Below, one piece after another: positions 1 to 7,150 of a DNA stretch of 17,652 nucleotides. This stretch comes from Methanimicrococcus sp. (GTDB taxonomy: Archaea; Halobacteriota; Methanosarcinia; Methanosarcinales; Methanosarcinaceae), in assembly GCA_009783635.1 (NCBI GenBank), contig WRDC01000015.1:1-17652 (forward strand), in the 5' to 3' direction. Every line of letters starts with the position of its first letter. Positions within the stretch are counted from its first letter, which is position 1. The notes beneath the pieces are model-generated. The model was not told where the DNA came from and made no database searches. It worked only from the letters and a program-made list of their open reading frames with translations. The position numbers were made by a program, and so were the translations under genes.

Positions 1-368
1 AACACGCCCGCCGCGATATTTTTAAATTTATACACCCGAACGCCGTGAAACCGATCAAATACAACGGACGGAGCCTGAACGAGGAGGTCGTGACTTCCAC
101 GATTTCCTTTATGATCCTTTACTTCCTGGTTTTTATTATCAGCACTGCTCTGCTGGGTATTTTAAAATTGGATTTGATCACGGCCGCGACAACGTCCATC
201 GGAACGCTCGGCAATATCGGCCCCGTTTTCGGCATGATCGGCCCGTTCGACAGTTTTTCGGATTTCCCGGTCTTGGCCCGCTTTATCATGATTTTCAATA
301 TGTGGATCGGGCGGCTTGAACTTTACACCGTTATTTTGCTGTTCACCCGCGAATTCTGGAAAAAATGA
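1..368 (+). CDS. trkH: TrkH-type potassium uptake protein, C-terminal part (gene starts upstream)
   Basis: This is the 3' end of a Trk/Ktr potassium transporter membrane subunit, which moves K+ across the cytoplasmic membrane together with a cytosolic TrkA-type partner. The reading frame is open from base 3, so the gene begins before the window; the GTG at 45 is internal. It ends with TGA at 366-368. The start reads RDIFKFIHPNAVKPIKYNG, matching the conserved RxxxxxxHPNAxxPVK segment of TrkH. Two hydrophobic segments follow. TSIGTLGNIGP matches the fourth pore loop (TLGNIGPG-like selectivity filter), and the end, IGRLELYTVILLFTREFWKK, matches the family's terminal GRLE(L/I)xxxxLLFxPxFW. No TrkA follows; the next gene is convergent. 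Confidence 0.9.
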   Translation, partial: HARRDIFKFIHPNAVKPIKYNGRSLNEEVVTSTISFMILYFLVFIISTALLGILKLDLITAATTSIGTLGNIGPVFGMIGPFDSFSDFPVLARFIMIFNMWIGRLELYTVILLFTREFWKK

Positions 369-372
369 ATTA

Positions 373-450
373 GATGGTTTCGATTGATGGTTTCAATTGA
401 TGGTTTCAACTTATGGTTTCAACTTATGGTTTCAACTTATGGTTTCGTTT
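373..450. repeat. Six tandem copies of a 13-nt unit
   Basis: Directly after the trkH stop there are six back-to-back 13-nt units, (g/t)atggtttcaactt with small changes, starting at 373, 386, 399, 412, 425 and 438. Copies 4 and 5 are identical (tatggtttcaact). The tract lies between the ends of two convergent genes (trkH and ggr), so it is transcribed late or not at all. No reading frame is apparent, because 13 is not a multiple of three. Confidence 0.9.
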
Positions 451-451
451 T

Positions 452-499
452 TTAAAAAAGAAAAGGGTCAAAAAGGGACAGCCGGCTTATTAAAAGCCG
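452..499 (-). terminator. Likely terminator of the ferredoxin-ggr transcript
   Basis: A small inverted repeat (cggctt at 483-488, aagccg at 494-499, 5-nt loop) overlaps the ggr stop codon. On the minus strand it is followed by several T-runs (through about 452). Oligo-T stretches are the usual archaeal termination signal. The role is inferred from sequence alone. Confidence 0.4.
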
Positions 500-1683
500 A
501 GCTGATTGATGCCCAATTGGAACAGTAACTTTTTGTCAACTTTTGCAAGGATTTTCACAAGCTGGGAAACATCCAAAACACCCGTAAAGTCAAAATCCTC
601 CAGCGATTTGGCAAGCTCGTTGGCGTCTTCATCGGACATATCGACATAATAATTTTTCAAAATCAAGTCGCGTTTCATTATTTTTCCGCATTTGTCTTCC
701 CAAGCCTTTTGGTATTGTTTCATGGATTTTTCGGAAAAGTCGCCGTCTTTGACGGCTTTTGCCGCCGCGATGCCCGCAAGCTCGCCCGACCAAAGCGCGT
801 GTTTAATGCCGCCGCCCGTGATCGGGTCGGTGAGCCGGCCGGCGTCGCCGACAAGCATTATGCCGTTGCCGTAAATTTTATCGATACCGCCGGAAACGGG
901 AACGCCGCCGAAATCCATTTCAACGATTTTGCCGTCGGGGAATCTTTGAGCGATGAAACGGTTCAAATAATCAATCGGGCGGTCGCCTTCTTTGATTTTG
1001 CTGCCCAAAAGGCCGATGCCGACGTTCGCGCGCCTCGGGCCTTTGGGGAAAATCCAAACATAACCGCCGGGGGCGTGCCGGTTCCCCATGAAGAATTCAA
1101 CATTGTCTTGGTCAATATCAATGTTTGTCATCAAATACTGAACGCCTGTTTCGATGTCGGACGGCTTTAGCGTCGTGTCAATACCGGCCCATCTGCCGAC
1201 CTTTGATTCAACGCCGTCGGCGCCGATGACGATATTTGCGGCAATTTCTTTTTCTTCGCCCAAACGCATTACTTTAACGCCCGCGACTCTGCCGTCTTTC
1301 ATGATCAGGCCGGTCGCCGTTGTTTTCGTGTAGACTTCTGCGCCCGCGCTTGCGGCTCTTTCCGCCAAGGCCCGGTCAAAGATTTTTCTCTCAAGAATGT
1401 AGCCGTAAATTTGGTCCTCGTCCTTTGCGCGCATTTTAATGGACGTTCCGTCGGGAACGTAAATGGTCGCGCCCTTGATGGGCGAGGCGATCCAACGCGT
1501 TTCAATATCCAAAAATTTATCCAAATCAATCGCGCCGACGCCTTCCGCGCAGCGGACCGGATCGCCGATCTCCTGACGTTTTTCAATCAAAAGAACGGAC
1601 GCGCCGCCTTCCGCGGCATATCTGGCCGCCACGGAGCCCGCGGGACCCGCGCCAACGACAATAACATCATAAGCGTCTTTCAT
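490..1683 (-). CDS. ggr: Digeranylgeranylglycerophospholipid reductase (geranylgeranyl reductase)
   Basis: An FAD enzyme that saturates the isoprenoid chains of archaeal membrane lipids (digeranylgeranylglycerol phospholipids to archaeol types). It has 397 residues, normal for the family. Visible motifs: N-terminal dinucleotide-binding VVGAGPAGSVAA (9-20), the family's RCAEGVG (44-50), the DG motif GADGVES (154-160), and the second FAD motif GDAGRLTDPITGGG (279-292), typical of the geranylgeranyl reductase branch of the PHBH-like flavoproteins. The ATG overlaps the stop of a ferredoxin gene (ATGA, 1680-1683), so the two are translationally coupled. In Methanosarcina acetivorans a geranylgeranyl reductase and a neighbouring ferredoxin were shown to work together to give fully reduced lipids, and the same pairing is seen here. 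Confidence 0.93.
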   Translation of the reverse strand: MKDAYDVIVVGAGPAGSVAARYAAEGGASVLLIEKRQEIGDPVRCAEGVGAIDLDKFLDIETRWIASPIKGATIYVPDGTSIKMRAKDEDQIYGYILERKIFDRALAERAASAGAEVYTKTTATGLIMKDGRVAGVKVMRLGEEKEIAANIVIGADGVESKVGRWAGIDTTLKPSDIETGVQYLMTNIDIDQDNVEFFMGNRHAPGGYVWIFPKGPRRANVGIGLLGSKIKEGDRPIDYLNRFIAQRFPDGKIVEMDFGGVPVSGGIDKIYGNGIMLVGDAGRLTDPITGGGIKHALWSGELAGIAAAKAVKDGDFSEKSMKQYQKAWEDKCGKIMKRDLILKNYYVDMSDEDANELAKSLEDFDFTGVLDVSQLVKILAKVDKKLLFQLGINQLGF

Positions 1684-1856
1684 CTTTGCACCTCAATCGC
1701 GCCGACCGGACATACTTTTTTACATGTGAAACACCGTTTGCAAAGTTCTTCGTCCGCCTCAATCCAAACTTCTTTTAAATCAAGAGCCAACGCGGGGCAG
1801 ACGGAAACGCATGCGCCGCAATAACCGCATTTATTTCGGTTGATGATTACTGTCAC
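1680..1856 (-). CDS. Small 2[4Fe-4S] ferredoxin, partner of geranylgeranyl reductase
   Basis: A 58-residue protein reading MTVIINRNKCGYCGACVSVC, then a CKRCFTCKKVCP cluster and a short tail. It has two CxxCxxCxxxCP motifs, enough for two [4Fe-4S] clusters. The start is GTG at 1856: a strong Shine-Dalgarno AGGTGA (1864-1869) lies exactly 7 nt upstream, and no better ATG exists. The stop TGA overlaps the ggr ATG by 4 nt (ATGA). The likely role is delivering electrons to the flavin of Ggr; this is inferred from the coupling and from what is known in Methanosarcina. Other acceptors are possible. Confidence 0.9.
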   Translation of the reverse strand: MTVIINRNKCGYCGACVSVCPALALDLKEVWIEADEELCKRCFTCKKVCPVGAIEVQR

Positions 1857-1898
1857 TTTAAAGTCACCTGGGGATTAAAATTAATTTAATTGTCTAGA

Positions 1899-1941
1899 GT
1901 ACGATTTGAGTATGATTTGAATATGATTTGATATGATTTGA
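1899..1941. repeat. Four imperfect 11-nt direct repeats in the ferredoxin-ggr leader
   Basis: Units gtacgatttga (1899), gtatgatttga (1910), atatgatttg (1921) and atatgatttga (1931) lie head to tail, and a decayed fifth copy may follow. If the TATA box at 2018-2027 is used, they fall inside an untranslated leader of about 140 nt. The second ferredoxin gene has a comparable repeat-bearing leader (16002-16052). Confidence 0.75.
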
Positions 1942-2017
1942 ACATGACTTTTACAGATTGCATTTAAAATTAAGGAAACGATAAGATAAGTGTCTGATAT
2001 TTTTGTATAAATAATTC

Positions 2018-2027
2018 TTTTATATAT
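2018..2027 (-). promoter_or_regulatory. TATA box for the ferredoxin-ggr operon
   Basis: The minus strand reads ATATATAAAA here, close to the archaeal TATA consensus, 30 nt beyond the end of cofC. Transcription would start about 25 nt downstream (near 1995-2000), giving a leader of about 140 nt. A weaker TTTATACAAA at about 2004-2013 is an alternative. Confidence 0.45.
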
Positions 2028-2057
2028 GATTTTTCCTACTGTTTTGCCGTTGGGTTT

Positions 2058-2720
2058 TCATTTTATTTCCGTCTTTTTATTCAGCGCGGCGGAAACAAAT
2101 TCCGACAGTTTTCCTTTGCCGTGAGTTAAAATGTCTGTCAGGTCTTCGGGCTCGTCTATGTCCGCCGCGGCGGAAAACGAGTTATATATTTCACATGCGA
2201 GGTTTTTATTCTTCGCTTCTTCTCTGTGTTTTTCACAGCTTTTTCCGTAATAATTCACTTCAAAAAGATCCGGCGCGCCGATGTACATCATGTTTGTGCC
2301 GCCATCTTTTCCGGGGGCGATCCGAACGAAGCCCGCCTCGGCCGCGGCGGGAGGAGCAATCATTGCCGCTATGTTTTCTTTTGTCAGGAGGGCCAAATCC
2401 GCCATCACGATTAAAACCGGATCACCTGCTTTTTTCAAGTAATCATTCATTGCCGTATTTAAATCCCGCTCATCCACCGAAAAAATCATCTCCGCTTCTT
2501 CGCCGCGGAACATCGCCCGGATTCTTTGTTCGCTTTCCGGCTCCGGCAAACTTTTGCACAGAATTTCGGCCTGTTTGATTCCGGCGTCTTTCAGAGCGGA
2601 CAAAACATTTTCAAGCGTCAATTCGACAAAAAGTTTCCGTTCTTCTTCCGTAAAGACGGCGGATAACCTTGATTTCGGTTGATTCGGTTTATACGGGATA
2701 ACGGTTTTCACGCGAGACAT
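2058..2720 (-). CDS. cofC: CofC: 2-phospho-L-lactate (or PEP) guanylyltransferase, F420 biosynthesis
   Basis: CofC activates 2-phospholactate (or phosphoenolpyruvate in some lineages) with GTP to give the dinucleotide that is then joined to Fo during coenzyme F420 synthesis. The protein is 220 residues, as expected. Family motifs are clear: an early VIPYKPNQPKSRLS (7-20) nucleotide-binding segment, ERDLNTAMNDYL (84-95), LIVMADLALL (103-112; most family members have ADLPLL, so Pro is Ala here), PGKDGGTN (136-143) and DIDEPEDL near the end. The ATG at 2720 has no convincing Shine-Dalgarno and is preceded by aatga, so it may be leaderless or weakly translated. cofG, another gene of the same pathway, lies 10 kb away on the same strand. 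Confidence 0.9.
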   Translation of the reverse strand: MSRVKTVIPYKPNQPKSRLSAVFTEEERKLFVELTLENVLSALKDAGIKQAEILCKSLPEPESEQRIRAMFRGEEAEMIFSVDERDLNTAMNDYLKKAGDPVLIVMADLALLTKENIAAMIAPPAAAEAGFVRIAPGKDGGTNMMYIGAPDLFEVNYYGKSCEKHREEAKNKNLACEIYNSFSAAADIDEPEDLTDILTHGKGKLSEFVSAALNKKTEIK

Positions 2721-2755
2721 TCATTTTTAATTGACAAAAGAGGTAAATAACTTTA

Positions 2756-2876
2756 ACGCGCGCAGAGATACGCGCGCAGAGATTTGAGGAGAAATTATTC
2801 GCGCGCAGAGATACGCGCGCAGAGATACGCGCGCAGAGATACGCGCGCAGAGATTTGAGGAGAAATTATTCGCGCG
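2756..2876. repeat. Higher-order tandem repeat: 14-nt unit plus duplicated 16-nt spacer
   Basis: The unit acgcgcgcagagat occurs at 2756, 2770, 2800 (first base lost), 2813, 2827 and 2841. An identical 16-nt spacer, ttgaggagaaattatt, follows copy 2 (2784-2799) and copy 6 (2855-2870), and each spacer is followed again by cgcgcg. The pattern is therefore (unit x2 + spacer)(unit x4 + spacer). It lies between dtxR and cofC on a stretch likely transcribed from the minus strand. It is not a CRISPR: units are too short and the spacers are identical. Confidence 0.9.
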
Positions 2877-2918
2877 GGGAATGAAAGGGTGAGGAGCACC
2901 GATGGCTCTCGAAAAAGG

Positions 2919-3383
2919 TTAAAGTTTTTGAATTTTTCCCGCGCCGCAGGTACATTTTCCGATTTCGCCGGTTTCGCGGTAGCGTTTGAAGTTTTCCATT
3001 TGGTTGCTTCCTTTTTCCGTGATTGAGAATTCGCAGAACCAAAGGAAAATGTCGTATGTGTCGGGGGTAATGACGTGTTCCATTTTACAAGCATCGTCTT
3101 CCGCGACCGTTTCGGGAACGCCGAGCGCCATTAAGAAATTTTTGATCGTGGTATATTTTTTCTTTGTGCTGTTGGCGGTTTCCGTTCCTTTTTGAGTCAA
3201 TGTGACGCCGCCGTATTTTTCGTAATTGATATATCCTTCGCCGGTCAGTTTTTTCAGCATGCCGGTCACGCTTGACGGGCCGACGTCCAGCGCGCGGGAT
3301 ATATCTTTCACTTGAGCGTATCCTTTTTCTGAAACGATTTTATCGATCGTTTTCAAATAATCTTCTTTTCTTTCGGATGTCAC
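2919..3383 (-). CDS. DtxR/MntR-family metal-dependent transcriptional regulator
   Basis: A metal-responsive repressor of 154 residues with the start used here. Residues about 22-60 form the winged helix (VKDISRALDVGPSSVTGMLK is the HTH), and 70-120 the metal-binding dimerisation domain. There is no SH3 domain, so it resembles MntR more than DtxR. Using MntR numbering, which fits directly, D8, C99, E102 and H103 are present, but the ligands E11 and H77 appear as Lys and Thr. The tail contains CTC. Start: GTG at 3383 is preferred because GAGGGG lies 7 nt upstream and the protein then begins MTSERKEDYLKTI, like its relatives; an in-frame ATG at 3398 has no such site. It is divergent from rloA. 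Targets are unknown. Confidence 0.85.
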   Translation of the reverse strand: MTSERKEDYLKTIDKIVSEKGYAQVKDISRALDVGPSSVTGMLKKLTGEGYINYEKYGGVTLTQKGTETANSTKKKYTTIKNFLMALGVPETVAEDDACKMEHVITPDTYDIFLWFCEFSITEKGSNQMENFKRYRETGEIGKCTCGAGKIQKL

Positions 3384-3444
3384 TATATCGCCCCTCATCG
3401 TTTTTGACTCATTTCATTGTATCGCTCGAAAATATTTCTCCATA

Positions 3445-3481
3445 TGAAAATAGTTTCAGATTTGAGGTTAAATAATATAAA
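3445..3481 (-). promoter_or_regulatory. Promoter and possible operator of the DtxR-type regulator
   Basis: The minus strand reads TTTATATTA at 3473-3481, a good TATA box, placing the transcript start near 3448. A small dyad TGAAA-atag-TTTCA (3445-3458) sits right at that point and could be an autoregulatory operator. The dyad has only 5-bp arms, so it could be chance. Confidence 0.35.
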
Positions 3482-3552
3482 CATTTTCGTTCGCCGGTTG
3501 GACGGAAAAGGTAAATCTGTCACCCAATGTGTTTTTTGTTTTTGCGGCAAAG

Positions 3553-3560
3553 TTTTATAT
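3553..3560 (+). promoter_or_regulatory. TATA box for the rloA-rloB operon
   Basis: TTTTATAT lies 79 nt before the rloA start, giving a predicted leader of about 50 nt that holds a short inverted repeat (tttgca ... tgcaaa) close to the ribosome-binding site. No other good TATA match is seen in the interval. Confidence 0.4.
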
Positions 3561-3638
3561 CTTTAAAGTGCATTTTTTCACCTACATCTTTCAAAATTTG
3601 CAAAAAAAATGCAAAATTTCATTTGAGAAGGTAAAAAT

Positions 3639-5051
3639 ATGATCATCGAATTTCGAATCCAAAATTTTTTATCTGTCAAGGACGAACAAATTTTAAATTT
3701 TGAAGCAGATAAAACCGATAAAAAACACAGTGACTATTTTGTTGTGAATGCCGGACAATACAGTCTTTTAAAAATAATGGGCATTTACGGACCAAACGCT
3801 TCGGGCAAAACAAATATTTTGGACGCTCTTCAAGCATTTCGGTCTATGGTTGGCTCACGGGGATTAAATGCATTTGTATCTCCCGTATTTTTTGCCGCCG
3901 ATCCGGCCTACAATTCCAGTCATTCGAAATTTAGTTTAGATTTTTTAGTTTTCAATAGCGGACACTATGTGAAATATACATACACCGTTGTTTTTAATTC
4001 CGCGGCCAAAAAAATTATTTCCGAAAAGCTGGCGTATTTCCCAAAACAGAGGGAGGCTCTCATCTTTGAAAGAACACTCAATGAGGAGGAGGAAAGGGGA
4101 TTTACTTTAAAAGTCCCTAAATCAATGAATCTGAAAAATGCAGATTTAGAAGCCATGAAAGCAAATACAATGAATCATATGTTAGTGCTTTCTTGCTTTT
4201 CGAGACTCAATCTTATATTTCCGCAAGCAAAAGACGCCTTCATGTGGTTTCAATCAGTTTTACCTCCAATCAGCCCGCGGACATCTATTAAATCTGCAAA
4301 AAGATGGTATGATGAATCCCCCGAAGGTAAAAAACTTTTACTTCAGTTCTTAAAACAGGCGGATTTGAATATATCAGATATTCATATCAAGAAAATGGAT
4401 GAGGACATCGCAGAAGAAATATTGAATTTTTTCACGTTGACAAAGGATATCGTCAAAGAAGAATTCGTAAAAGAGATCCAATCGGCAGAATCTGAACTAA
4501 AAAACAATATGATGCGAAGGGACGAATTTAAAATCACGAATTATGATGTAAATTTAATGCACACATCCGTGACGAATGAGAATAAAGAGGTCACGTATTC
4601 CCTTCCGCTTTTAACCGAATCCTCGGGTACGCAGCGTTTGTTTGATTTGGCTTATCCTTTATTATTATCTTTCATTTATCCCTCTGTGATTACAATCGAT
4701 GGAATTGAAAGTTCTTTACATTTGGAGATTGTCAAATATTTTATTTTGACGTATTTATCAAATTCACAAGAGTCTCAAATCATTTTCACAACGCACAATC
4801 TTCTCCTTTTGGAATGGGATGTTTTAAGAAATGATACGATTTGGTTTACAAACAAAGAGACGGACGGAACGACTGCCCTGACGCCGATTACAAGCTTTAA
4901 CGGCATTAACCGCCAAAAAATACTGAAGCAATATTTAGCCGGCGCTTTTGACGCATTACCGAATCCCCGTCATTTTAAATTCAATTGTGATGCTTTAATT
5001 GAAGAAGAAATACAGCGCGGAAGAAGAACAGAACGAGGAAGAAGGTGTTAA
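3639..5051 (+). CDS. rloA: RloA/AbiLi-like AAA15 (SMC-type) ATPase of a defence module
   Basis: An SMC/OLD-like ATPase of 470 residues, the ATPase half of RloA/RloB (AbiLi/AbiLii) abortive-infection modules. It starts at an ATG with GAAGGT 6 nt upstream. The N-terminus IIEFRIQNFLSVKDEQ and Walker A GPNASGKT (51-58) are typical. A central helical region follows, then an ABC-like signature ESSGTQRLFDLA, Walker B ITIDGIESSLH (351-361) and the H-switch FTTHNLLLLEWDVLRNDTIWF. In this family Walker B normally reads DE; here it is D354-G355, and the GGA codon (4701-4703) is one base from GAA. ATP hydrolysis may therefore be weakened. Its stop is next to the rloB start, so the two are surely co-expressed. 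By known relatives, the ATPase senses infection and holds or releases the TOPRIM partner. Confidence 0.85.
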   Translation: MIIEFRIQNFLSVKDEQILNFEADKTDKKHSDYFVVNAGQYSLLKIMGIYGPNASGKTNILDALQAFRSMVGSRGLNAFVSPVFFAADPAYNSSHSKFSLDFLVFNSGHYVKYTYTVVFNSAAKKIISEKLAYFPKQREALIFERTLNEEEERGFTLKVPKSMNLKNADLEAMKANTMNHMLVLSCFSRLNLIFPQAKDAFMWFQSVLPPISPRTSIKSAKRWYDESPEGKKLLLQFLKQADLNISDIHIKKMDEDIAEEILNFFTLTKDIVKEEFVKEIQSAESELKNNMMRRDEFKITNYDVNLMHTSVTNENKEVTYSLPLLTESSGTQRLFDLAYPLLLSFIYPSVITIDGIESSLHLEIVKYFILTYLSNSQESQIIFTTHNLLLLEWDVLRNDTIWFTNKETDGTTALTPITSFNGINRQKILKQYLAGAFDALPNPRHFKFNCDALIEEEIQRGRRTERGRRC

Positions 5052-5052
5052 T

Positions 5053-5700
5053 TTGGGGTTAAAGCAAACCCCATACCGTTCTTCTCATATGAAAAAGGAT
5101 GTAAAAAAACCAATATTAATTATCGGAGAAGGGGAAACCGAACAAACGTATTTTAAAGAGATCGGTTCTTCTTTCAAAATTAAGGTGGACCCTGACCTTC
5201 CTTCAAAACCCGATTATGAGAATATATTTAAACGCGCAGAAGCAAAATTTGATTCTGATATTTATTCGCACGTCTTTTGTTTAATTGATCTTGATTATAT
5301 TCATCGGAATAAAAAAATCGGCGAATATTGTGAAACAAAAGATAAAATTTTAAACAAGTTAAAAAAGAAAAATCTGACCGTCATTGAATCGTGCCCATGT
5401 ATCGAATATTGGTTCCTTTTGCATTATGAATACACATTTTCCTCTGCATATGATTGTTCTGAAATTGAAAATAAACTTAAACGCCATATCCCCGATTACA
5501 GAAAGAATATGCAAGGGATACATAAGCAATTACGAGGGGTTGAACCGAAGGCTTTAGAGCATTCAAAAAAAGCGAAAAAGCACCGTGAAGATAACATTCG
5601 TAAGGGCATATGCACCCCTCAAAGCAATGTGACTCACACAGATGTGGATATTTTGATTTCTTTTATCAAAAATCATGCTCAAAAAGGCAATAATTTTTAA
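5053..5700 (+). CDS. rloB: RloB/AbiLii-like TOPRIM-fold protein, effector of the RloA/RloB module
   Basis: A 215-residue RloB-family protein. Residues 20-33, PILIIGEGETEQTY, carry the TOPRIM glutamates (E26/E28/E30), and CLIDLDY has the D79-x-D81 pair. The family's SCPCIEYWFLLHYEYT follows, then a basic C-terminal half. This predicts a metal-dependent nuclease, as for the TOPRIM partners in OLD and PARIS systems; the nuclease activity is inferred. Start: TTG at 5053 is chosen because AAGGTG (5042-5047), inside the rloA end, lies 5 nt before it, and the protein then begins near the family's YRxxHxKK segment. A TTG at 4999 (overlapping rloA) and an ATG at 5089 are weaker choices. Confidence 0.85.
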   Translation: MGLKQTPYRSSHMKKDVKKPILIIGEGETEQTYFKEIGSSFKIKVDPDLPSKPDYENIFKRAEAKFDSDIYSHVFCLIDLDYIHRNKKIGEYCETKDKILNKLKKKNLTVIESCPCIEYWFLLHYEYTFSSAYDCSEIENKLKRHIPDYRKNMQGIHKQLRGVEPKALEHSKKAKKHREDNIRKGICTPQSNVTHTDVDILISFIKNHAQKGNNF

Positions 5701-5791
5701 AAGTGATTTTGATTTTGAGACCGGGCGCCTGATTATCGAAAAAGCAACGAGTCAATTAGATGTTCAAATCAGACTCATGCCGCTGAAATAA
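5675..5791 (+). CDS. Possible 38-residue ORF overlapping the rloB end
   Basis: An ATG at 5675, inside the last codons of rloB, opens a 38-codon frame ending with TAA at 5791. The product starts MLKKAIIFKSDFDFETGRLI and ends in QIRLMPLK. It has no Shine-Dalgarno, no hydrophobic segment and no family I recognise. Its 26-nt overlap with rloB and lack of other signals make it either a very small third gene, the remains of a longer one, or chance. It fills most of the gap before the convergent dehydrogenase gene. Confidence 0.2.
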   Translation: MLKKAIIFKSDFDFETGRLIIEKATSQLDVQIRLMPLK

Positions 5792-5841
5792 ATATAAATC
5801 AATCCCAAATCAAGCCCCTTCCTCCTCCCACGATCCGCCAA

Positions 5842-6969
5842 TTATATCTGTTTTTCATTGTTTTCAATGATTTCTTGAATTTTGTATAAAGCGGCATCCA
5901 ATTTTTCGATGATCGGGTCATAAATAACGGTATTTTTAAGCCGGATCACTTCAAATACCGATAAAATATTGTTTTTCAGCGCCTCAAAGTCGAATTTTAA
6001 ATCCGCAAGATTGAGCGTATCATAGGAGGCGCAAATTGCGGCGCAAACGATCCCGACCATGATATTATCAAAACGGTGGTGGGCGTTAAAACACATCATT
6101 GCGGCCCCGATAAGCCGGCCGTCAATTTCCAGTTTTCGGTAAGGGTCTCTCGCAACTCTTGAAATCGGGTCATGCAATAAATCATCGGCGAACCTTAATA
6201 TTTCTTTATTCGCGTACCAATCTAAGAATTCACTTTCCTCAGGCATTCGGTCTTTCAATACCGCCAGCATTTCATTCATTGAGCCGGCGACAATCTCCTT
6301 TAGTTTTTCATGTTTCATCACTTCATCAATATATGAAAGGCCAAAGAGCGCCCCTAAATAGGAAGTGACGCAATGCGGCGTATTGTGTAAAAATAATTTG
6401 GCCGTCCATTGCTTGTCAATTAATTCTTTTTCGGGCAGAAAAGTGATGTCACCGCCGATGAATCCCGCTCTTTCATCAATAAAAAGGACGCCGTCTTCGG
6501 TATGAATGGCCAGCCTGTCCAAACGAAGACTTTCACTTGAAGCTGTATTTGACGTAATCACGTCAGGGATGGCAAAATAAACTCTGCCGTGATTTAAATG
6601 TTCTTTAACAATATCCACGGTTTTGGGGTCATTTTCACATAAAATAACGGGACACGAAACCCCTTTTAAGCAATTTGACGCGTCTTTAACATTATTCGGC
6701 CGGACGGCCATAAAAACTAAATCAATATGTTCCGGCAGGGCCATTGAAAATTCGGCGGGGTTAAAAGCCTTATCAATCTCAACCGTCTTTGCTTCTAATT
6801 TATTGTTTTTTATGACAAAAGTTGAATACCTTTTATTTTTATTCATGATGTCAATGATCTCTTGGTCGATATCAACAAATATTAAATTGTACCTGTCGAT
6901 ATCAATTTTCCAAGGCAGAAAGCCGCGGCCAATAGCGCCGGCGCCGATGATGACAACATTTTTTTTCAA
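5842..6969 (-). CDS. Mannitol-1-phosphate 5-dehydrogenase-like polyol dehydrogenase
   Basis: A 375-residue long-chain polyol dehydrogenase, similar in length to bacterial MtlD (about 380). The Rossmann motif IGAGAIGRGF (8-17) and D33 at the end of strand 2 (FVDID) point to NAD+. The polyol-dehydrogenase catalytic signature K-x4-N-x2-H is intact as K191, N196, H199 in KLFLHNTPHCVTSYLG. The substrate may be mannitol-1-phosphate or another sugar or polyol phosphate; sequence alone cannot decide. The start is TTG at 6969, with GAGG 7-8 nt upstream; no in-frame ATG lies near. It is convergent with rloB and divergent from cfbA, with its own TATA box. No phosphotransferase or mannitol genes are present, and such enzymes are uncommon in methanogens, so transfer from bacteria is plausible. 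Confidence 0.8.
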   Translation of the reverse strand: MKKNVVIIGAGAIGRGFLPWKIDIDRYNLIFVDIDQEIIDIMNKNKRYSTFVIKNNKLEAKTVEIDKAFNPAEFSMALPEHIDLVFMAVRPNNVKDASNCLKGVSCPVILCENDPKTVDIVKEHLNHGRVYFAIPDVITSNTASSESLRLDRLAIHTEDGVLFIDERAGFIGGDITFLPEKELIDKQWTAKLFLHNTPHCVTSYLGALFGLSYIDEVMKHEKLKEIVAGSMNEMLAVLKDRMPEESEFLDWYANKEILRFADDLLHDPISRVARDPYRKLEIDGRLIGAAMMCFNAHHRFDNIMVGIVCAAICASYDTLNLADLKFDFEALKNNILSVFEVIRLKNTVIYDPIIEKLDAALYKIQEIIENNEKQI

Positions 6970-7029
6970 TCTTTTGCCTCTTTATAGTCTGATAAGTTCT
7001 TAAAAAGATGAGAAGACAAACGCTTTCAG

Positions 7030-7037
7030 TATATAAA
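7030..7037 (-). promoter_or_regulatory. TATA box for the polyol dehydrogenase gene
   Basis: The minus strand reads ATTTTTATATA, with TTTATATA at 7030-7037, 61 nt before the TTG start. This predicts transcription from about 7005 and a leader of about 35 nt. The match to the archaeal consensus is very good. Confidence 0.5.
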
Positions 7038-7150
7038 AATTATAACATTATAACTTATTTTCCGGAAATAGATGTGGATCTCCGTTGAACGCGGGATGAA
7101 AAATGAAAACGATGAAAAAACTTTTCAAATTATTAAGTTCACGCTCTTTT

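Noticed and set aside
709..1824. Long plus-strand open frames opposite ggr and its ferredoxin
   Set aside because: They lie antisense to a gene with full family motifs, have no ribosome-binding site and no recognisable domain; G/C-rich third positions of ggr explain them.
2756..2876. Possible CRISPR array
   Set aside because: Units of 14 nt are too short and the spacers are identical; the same applies to the tracts at 373-450 and 16167-16254.
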